DNA from: Blumeriella jaapii
Lineage: Eukaryota; Ascomycota; Leotiomycetes; Helotiales; Drepanopezizaceae
Length of the DNA: 64,000 nt
Reading direction: 5' to 3'
NCBI GenBank assembly: GCA_009599575.1
Contig: VWND01000089.1
Location: 153,386-217,385 of the forward strand
The notes beneath the pieces were generated by a model. The model worked only from the letters and a program-made list of their open reading frames with translations, made no database searches and was not told the origin of the DNA. Shown one piece after another: positions 57,029-64,000 of the stretch (positions within the stretch are counted from its first letter, which is position 1; each line of letters opens with the position of its first letter). The position numbers and the translations under genes were made by a program.

Positions 57029-60000
57029 TGTGAGGTGGTTGATTCCGTGATTGGGGTGCAAGAGATGACAGAACAAGCTCGGTAAAAGAGGGGGCGCACA
57101 AACTTCAAGCAATGGCCGGCACAACAGGTGGTCGTAGTTGGATGATAGAGCAAGCCACAAAGACACGTTCAGAAAACCACATACGCATCATCAAGGAGTC
57201 TGCCTCATGCCTCTGAACTTCACGGGTGACACAGGAAAGCCTTGCTCCTCGCTCTGGCAGTAGTATACTCGGGAGAAGCGGCACAGAGATGGGGCTTTGG
57301 ACGCAGATGAACGACCACATTGGGTGGCAGTAGGAGAGGGTGCGTCAACGTGTGGGAATGCGCCCTTGAGCCGCCGGAAGCCCGGGGACAGCGATCCTAC
57401 GGCACTGAGATTTGGCTGAAGGGAGCAGCAGCTCGACGAGAATTGGTGAACGTGCAGGAGAACGAGTGGGTGGTCCGCTAGAGCATGCGCTGCTGGCGTC
57501 GGTCTGTTGGCTCGGAGCTTGATAGTGGGGTCTCTTGGAGACTGGAGTACAGACGACAAGGCGACAAGAGAACCAGGGTCAGTCAAGCCGGGCCGACGGC
57601 TTGACTGCCCGGTGTTTTTGTACTGTGTATACACAGAAGAGAGAGATCTTTCGAAGGGGTCTCGGGATCTGGGAAGGTGCAGTCCACGAGGAGAAGGCAG
57701 CCAAGGGAAGCCGGAGAGCGCGGCATCTTGCCAGCCGGGGAATAGTGCGAAGGGATAACGCCACAGGGCATGCCTCCCTCTCTCCCCGTGTTCCCCTCTA
57801 TCCCGCTCTCGATCCGGATGCTCATCCACTGACTTCGACTGCGGAATCAGCCTTGTTGCATGGGCCGATGGCCAGATATCGGCAAGTCAAGGGGGGAGGA
57901 CCAGCTCGTTCCACCCGCCGCAAGGGTCTTCCCGGGCCGGAAGGGACATGGTCTTCTGCTTCATGTACATGTCGTAGCTAAGCCGTGCCAAGCATCCCGA
58001 GTCCTTCGGCTTCCGTCTTCAGGCCGGTGTCCTTGCTCTTGGAGAATGTTGGCGTAACATGATTGCTCGAGCCACGCGCCATCGACCCGAGGGCTTTGTT
58101 GACTTCCCTGAAGCCAGGGTGCGGTACCAAACTGTCGGGACCGACTAGGGGCCTGGTCGAATCAGAGCCGTCATGTTTGAAGGTGCAAGGTTTGGTGTGG
58201 AGAGAGGGCAAAGTCAGTAAGTAAGTTATGTCTTGTAAGTCAGCAAGTAAGTTATGTCTTGTAGCAGCCGCATGCTCTGTTTCGGTTCGGTGTGCCGGCG
58301 GCGTAGCAGCTCGCTAAATTGTTTACCGAGAGTCGAGGCCGACACAGCGAGCACTCCCGAGTCCGATAGCCTGCCGAATCACGCTCGACGTGAGAACAGA
58401 CTCTCTCTGGGGCTCGTTGGGCGAAGTGCTTCTTGCTTCTCTCTTCTCGTGATCCGCCGACTGCTTTGAAAACGAGGTGCAGCGTGGAGCGTACCGTGTA
58501 CCGTGTACATGTACATGTACAGTAAGTACATCCTCTCTCTGCCCTCCCCCAAGCGCCAGCCGAGCGTCGATGAAATGTGCCTCCGGTGACTTCGCGGCCT
58601 AGAAACAGACCTTTCGAACGGCCCCATGCGACCAATAATGACTTTGGCCCCCGGTCAGGGTTTGCTTCTTCAGCATCCACCCCCAATCGCCAACCCTGAC
58701 CTTCTCGCTTATCTCGGGGTTTTCGCCTAAAAGTACCCGAAACGTCCCAGCCCACCCAGTTCGAGGCTTTCAATCGTGCTGCATCACTTTGCATAGGAGA
58801 AACATCGGAGCGAATGGCGTGTGTCGCGCTTCGTCCGAAGAATTGAGTTTGTTGCTGGCAGATACCTCTTGGCAGCTTGGACGCTCCGTGAAGTCTGGTC
58901 GGAATCAGAAGGCGAAGTATCAAGGGGGCCACGGCCGAAGAAAAGCCTTTCGACGCTGCTTCTGGTGTGACATGGCAGTTGCCGTATATGGCACCGCAAG
59001 GTTCCTGTAGATAGTACTGAAGGTTCTGCTCAAGAAAGAAAGATTGCTTGTTCCGGGTTGCAATGGAGACTCGGCACTCTCTTCTCAAGATCTTTGCACG
59101 CCCTAGCCGCATAACTGCTCCCGTGCATAGCTCTGGAGAAGACGAGGGGAAGTCAATTCCTGTTGAGGGCGGCATCCTCGCACCCTGAAGCCTGTCAGCC
59201 TCTGCTTTCCGCTGCCGGCGTCGAAGGAGGACAGCAACGACCTCTAGGCTGCTCGTGTGTTGGGGCTGGTTCCACCGTTGCTATGGACTGAATCATACTG
59301 TGCACGTCAGGAAGGACGAGCCTCGAGTCCTGGTCCTTGTCCATCCAGCGGCCAGCAGGCCTCGATTGGAAGCAAGACGAGTTAGCGAAGAGCGTGCGGG
59401 CGGGCGGATATCCGATCAACAAAAGAATGTCGACGACGCATGAGGACTTGCAGCCAGCATATCTTCATCATGGGCAGCCGTACGACGCCCACTGATTGCG
59501 GGGTTGCGACGGCTCTTGTATGTGTTTGCTTCCTGTTTGAGAGACCGGCATCTTGGAGGCTTCTGGTACACTTGGTTCGCATAAACGGTAGGAGGCCGAT
59601 CCTTCTGCTCAGAGGTGTTCCTGGCCAGCAGATCTTGGGTTCGAGTAGGTTCACTGTCCAAGGGAATTCGTCTGCGTTGAGGTACGGACCACACTCAAGC
59701 CAGTCGAGAATACAGTGCGAGGAGGATGAAGAATCTGTTTTCGTTCTGCGTAGGCAACCAGGTGCGACCTTCCGCTATTCCCATTGCAGGTCTCGTCTAC
59801 CATCTCGCCCCGAGAGTTTGACCTCGGAAGGCACGGCAAAGATACGAAGAATTAGTAGGGAAATCCTGGAACTCATGCCCCGTGATCGAACATATCACCG
59901 TGCGTGTGTAATGGCCCACCGGCAAAGCGACCTTGAAGATGGGGGGCTTGACCGTGATCCCATAGATGCGACCACGGTGTAAACCAACCGCTGGCCAACG

Positions 60001-62770
60001 TTGTCAGGCTGGTTTGCACCGCGTGTGGAGCATCGACTGGGCCTGTAGCGCTTAATCAAGCAGGAGAGAGTACTCGTCACAGGGAATCTAATTTCCCAAT
60101 GTAAACAACAATTTATGGGCTTGGGCAAGCACAATACGTGCCTTGTCCTTGTCGCCGGCGCTTTTCAATACGTTGGTCTACTTACATGCAGTAGATTGTC
60201 AGTCGATGATGGAAGGATGGTAGTGGAACGAACCTTCGAATGGGAGGGCATTCAACATGCCGGGTACAGGAGTGTTTTTCCGAGTCAGAAATTAGGGGTT
60301 TTGAGCATTCCCACATTGACACTTCTCAAATTCGCTCGCTATGCACCGTGATGGCGGATCGAGTCAAGCTACAGTACGTTCTAGGATCGACTTGAATGCT
60401 TTTCAACATGTTTCGCAGCCGAAAGCCTTCTACTTGGCCAATTGGCATGTCATTGTGAAGATGTTTTCTCGAAAATGTCATACATGAAACTCCTCCCCTG
60501 ATGGCTCTACTACGATGCGAAATCAACACATGCCACCATCTGTACATCACTCAAAAGACTTCTGCATCATACTTTGTGTTTCAGCAACGAATATATCTGG
60601 ACTTTATACTTTCTACTTCCTGTAGAGAGCAGCTGCTACAGATGCGGCTCTCTGACGACGAGATCTTTCTTGAACCAAAGGAGACACCTGCAACAACAGA
60701 AATGACCAGACAAAGATTCAACTTGGTCTCTGGGACTACTGTTTGCGAAGAGATTTGGTTTTCTCTCGGATATTTTGATCGGACTGAGCGGAGGATAATC
60801 GGACTGAGAGGAGGATAATTACCTCGAGTCGACCTCGAGTCGACCACGGCTCGAAGCTCGAAAATGACCTCCGAACCGAAGAGAAGAGACGATGAGATAG
60901 GCTTGACACAGGAAAAGCCGGCGAGAGCAACATACAACATGTACCTTGTCTCTGAGATGAAAAAAGAATCTTGTTTAGAAGGATCAGAATCTGTCGAGCG
61001 CGGCTGCGAAAATCAGAGAAAAGATAACCACAACAATGAGCACGGCTGCTCCGGCAATACACAAAAGAGAAATCGAGATATCAGACCTTTCAACTGGATA
61101 TTTGTTATCCCATCTTTCGTAATCCTCTGGTCTTGCCACGAGCCAACAGCGGGGAAATTCCTACCAGGCACACTTTGCACAATCCAGTCCATAGGAAGAG
61201 CACAACGCCATAGCAGGTTTAGGTTCTATGGGCCCTTATAGACTCTTCTAGTCGATAGTGGCAGAGCAGAGAAGAAAGCTTTATACCCACGAGCAAGGCT
61301 TACACTCAGAGAATGGGCACCGGAAATCCGGGGAGGAAAGTTGCATTGTCGAACAGAGATAATCGTCTCTTGCATGATAGCACGAATTGCGTCGCAAGGT
61401 TCTCTCGCTCAGGGAATGTCCAGAGGCAACACAAATGGCATAAAGAGCCCCGACTTCTTGCAACATACCCGCTTGGCTTCAACATGGAGTCGTCAAGACG
61501 GGGACTGTTTTTCAAAGAAGAAAAAAATCTAGATGGGAAGACTTTCGAGATTCGATCCCAAGGGATGACAGGACCGTAACCATTACCTCGTGGTCCCACC
61601 CGAGCACTTCGGATTTCTCTTCCTCCGAGAATAAACAAACATCAGATAATGTCAAGGACCCGGAGGAAACACTCAAAGCTTTCGAGGCTTCGAGGCTTCG
61701 AGTCTGGCATTTGCAGTTCACGAACTTGCCAAAGGGAATTCTGCGACCAAAGAGCTGCAACGCTGGAGCGAATCTCAGCAGCACGCTCAGTGAATCAAAA
61801 GACCGAGCGAGCAGGTTATTGATATGGAAAGAAATCAGCAATCGATCAGCGCGACTTCTGTCGCCACAATCCCCGGCACAAGAAGCACAAAGTGAAATTG
61901 ACGGGAGATGCTAAGTACTCAGGAACAAACTGAAATAAGCTTCAACGAGTGAGCCATGACTGTTGCGTAACGCACGCACGATAGTCAGAAGCGTGCTTCG
62001 GATATCCAATTCCAAAACGGAAAAGACGATGCAGAAGATGAAAGGCAGACTTTCATCAAACAAATGAAGATAAGCGTTGAGCCAGGGATTGCAAACAAAC
62101 GCTAATCAGGATCAGGCTCCAGGAGATTCGGTACCGCAATAGTTCGTATTTTGCGCTTACACGGCTTACGGTATAGCACGTCGAGATCACAGCTTATTAA
62201 TTCGAGGCCAAAACCTCCAAGTTGAAGATTGGGTACAAGGTAGACATCTTTTCCAGCAAAAGTAGCTACTGGCAGAGGATTGAGATGGCTTGCGAGCGTT
62301 CAGTTCCAGGATCGACATAGGTCTTATAGACGAACAGACCGTTCCGAAATAGCAGAGCAGCAGCCCTGGATCAAAAAGCACCTGCACTATCATAAAGGCA
62401 GGCCTACCAACAGGTCAGCAGTTCTAAATTCCGGGCTTCCCGCCTAGCTGGCACAACATAGTCTGGGGACCTTGATCATACCCTCCGTCGGCAATCTGAC
62501 CTGCTGAATCTTTCCTCAAAGACGGAGATTGAGCTGATTGTCAATGCTCTCAAGTCCATCCGCCCAGACTCAAAGAGAAGAACCCGGGTTTGCTGCAATG
62601 CAACTGTGGAATGCAAGCCACCACCGCGACGTCTACCAACAAGTCAGCAGTCCTTGAACCCACTTACCTCCCCCCTCTTTCCTCTCCATCACTGCCCGAC
62701 GCCATCACCAAGAGGCTGCCAGAGGGCCCTCCTCGCTTCCTCTCTACCACCTAGCCTCGAGACGATCTCC
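57029..62770. other. long region without a supported gene
   Basis: The first few hundred bases should hold the Myb-like promoter. The rest has GC-typical composition with scattered open stretches, the longest on the minus strand at 58252-59175 (307 codons), none with a recognisable domain. Local duplications: GTAAGTTATGTCTTGTA twice at 58222-58263; GAGGATAATCGGACTGAGA followed by GAGGATAAT at 60793-60820; CCTCGAGTCGA twice at 60822-60844. ACCAACAGGTCAGCAGTTCT at 62406-62425 resembles 62636-62655. The frame 62462-62770 is open and reads plausibly coding (SSKTEIELIVNALKSIRPDS) but lacks an ATG. Confidence 0.4.
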
Positions 62771-62857
62771 ATGTCCTCAGCCAGGAGTAACCGCGCCAAG
62801 TTCCGACTCGCGCTGCCTTTGCTCCTCGAAGAAACCAGCAAAGCAGACTTAAGACGG
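62771..62857 (+). CDS. possible first exon of an unrecognised gene (doubtful)
   Basis: ATG at 62771 after a CT-rich leader; 29 codons (MSSARSNRAKFRLALPLLLE, then ETSKADLRR) up to a possible GTCAGT donor at 62858. The same frame is open from 62462 to 63388, so it could be read without splicing, but downstream it becomes low-complexity Ser/Arg/Gln. I could not find a convincing next exon. Confidence 0.25.
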
Positions 62858-64000
62858 GTCAGTACATCCATTGCATTCGAATCCACGCCTGCATCTCGGT
62901 CCAAGCTCGCCCACTTCGCTATCTCTCCCGCCTCAGCGTCGCAACGTGCACCTTCGGAACCAACAACTCGGCCGCTCCAGCCCTCGGGATTCGCGCTCTC
63001 CTCGGATCCGCTCCGGCCAGGTCCAGCAGCCCAACGCCCGGCAGGTTCTCGTCGTCGTCGTCGTCGTCTTCAGAAAGCAAAGCCGAGCCGAACGGAGCAG
63101 AGCAGAGCAGAAGTGGAGACGTTCGCCAGCTCGCCTAGCCTGCGTCTATTTACACGCCACCGCAAGAAGCGCGATGGTTTTCGTGTACCGGCGCCGTTTC
63201 TAATTATAGCGCCTTACGCCTCCGCCTACTTCACGTTTATGTACCCAGGTACTGTATGTACATCGACGCAACAATGGGAGTGTGAATTAGCGTTCCACAG
63301 CCCTTTTGAGTGCAGAGTAGGTATTGCGGTGTGTTCCAGGCTCACCCAGCCCAGCCCAGTCCCGCCTAGCTCAAGGTCTCCGTTTTGATTGATTGATTGG
63401 TACTCTACTGTACGTGCGATTCCCAGCTTCCTGCTCTGGGATTCATCGACCCTTTTCACGAGCTTACCTTCGTCTTCGCGCTGGCACGAGAAACGCCGCC
63501 CCTGCTCTTCCGTCCAATTCAAATCAAGGCAATCCAAATCAGCGCCTCCACGTTCCCAGTCATACAAAGCCGCCTTTCCCTTCTCTTTTCTCTTCTAGCC
63601 CAGCTCAGCTCGCTCCGTGCAAATCAGTTTCATTCCTACAATGTTCAGCGCTTGGGAAGTCACAGAGCCGATCCTGAATTTAACAGAGCAGAGGGCTAGC
63701 GTTGGAGTGTCTCGCCTTTTGTACATACGCCCGATTTGAAGCGTTCCGGAAACGGGATTGTACGAAGAGAGAATACTGAAGTGGCGGTCGGTGGTGGGAA
63801 AGATATACCAAGGTAGGTACTGTACATACGTGTGGGTGAGAAAAGGAGAGAGGGAGAGAGAAGGAGAGAGGGAGAGAGAAGGAAAGAAGGAGAAGAGAAG
63901 AAGAGGCAAAAGAAAAAAGCAGAAGTCTAGGGTGTATTTTAAATCTCTGTCTCTCTGTCTCTCTCTGTCTCTCTGTCTCTCTGTCTCTCTCTGTCTCTCT
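62858..64000. other. right-end region, low-complexity and microsatellites
   Basis: CGT run at 63052-63066, a GAGCAGAGCAGA tract at 63097-63112, short GCCCAG repeats near 63347-63360, a GAGAGGGAGAGA tract at 63844-63915 and a GTCTCTCT tract from 63945 to the window end. No gene supported. Confidence 0.45.
63945..64000 (+). repeat. GTCTCTCT microsatellite at the window edge
   Basis: Alternating GTCTCT and GTCTCTCT units, continuing past the right edge. Confidence 0.9.

Noticed and set aside
58252..59175. 307-codon open frame on the minus strand
   Set aside because: No domain, Cys/Arg-rich random-looking composition, includes local simple repeats; likely chance opening in GC-rich DNA.

Overview
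This window is nuclear DNA from a filamentous ascomycete (Pezizomycotina). Three things point there. Genes are split by many short introns (about 45-100 nt) with GTRNGT-type donors and CTAAC/CTGAC branch sites. The recognisable proteins (Msb1/Mug8, Mdm38/LETM1, Snx4/Atg24, EDEM/Mnl1, Zn2Cys6 regulator, Pex2, Kap120) are typical of that group. A 7.3 kb retroelement carries damage that looks like repeat-induced point mutation (RIP). Nothing in the sequence fixes class or genus. All names rest on reading motifs by eye; no database search was run.

Layout. 1-2864 (-): 5' part of an Msb1/Mug8 morphogenesis protein, running off the left edge. 4409-5225 (-): alpha/beta-hydrolase pseudogene with two nonsense codons. 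7033-8043 (+): secreted GH128-type glucanase. 9025-9159 (-): candidate 44-residue cysteine protein. 12559-13444 (-) and 14563-16335 (+): a divergent mitochondrial pair (GTP:AMP phosphotransferase and LETM1/Mdm38) sharing a promoter with five CACGTG sites. 16937-18395 (+): sorting nexin Snx4. 19785-20235: tandem repeat of about 150 bp. 20760-21505 (-): unrecognised 209-residue protein. 24360-25461 (+): seven-exon secreted protein. 25956-33252: AT-rich, RIP-degraded Ty3/Gypsy element with recognisable LTRs. 34732-37438 (+): Zn2Cys6 regulator. 38152-41388 (+): GH47 EDEM-like protein with a PA domain. 44085-45587 (-): Na+/H+ antiporter. 46149-47588 (-): PEX2. 48100-49441 (-): MDR oxidoreductase, divergent from 49644-52839 (+) KAP120-type importin. 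55337-57028 (-): Myb-like regulator. From 57029 to the end there is no gene I can support firmly.

The genes do not form one pathway. Most are housekeeping genes of organelles and trafficking, mixed with secreted and regulatory genes and long, simple-repeat-rich intergenic DNA. The degraded retroelement and the hydrolase pseudogene show transition-biased decay. KAP120 and the Myb gene each carry an apparent one-base frame break in otherwise well-conserved coding sequence; I suspect assembly indels first, but real lesions are not excluded. I found no convincing new multi-gene system. The best leads for something undescribed are the small secreted protein beside the retroelement, the 44-residue cysteine protein, the unknown 209-residue protein and the promoter repeat arrays.
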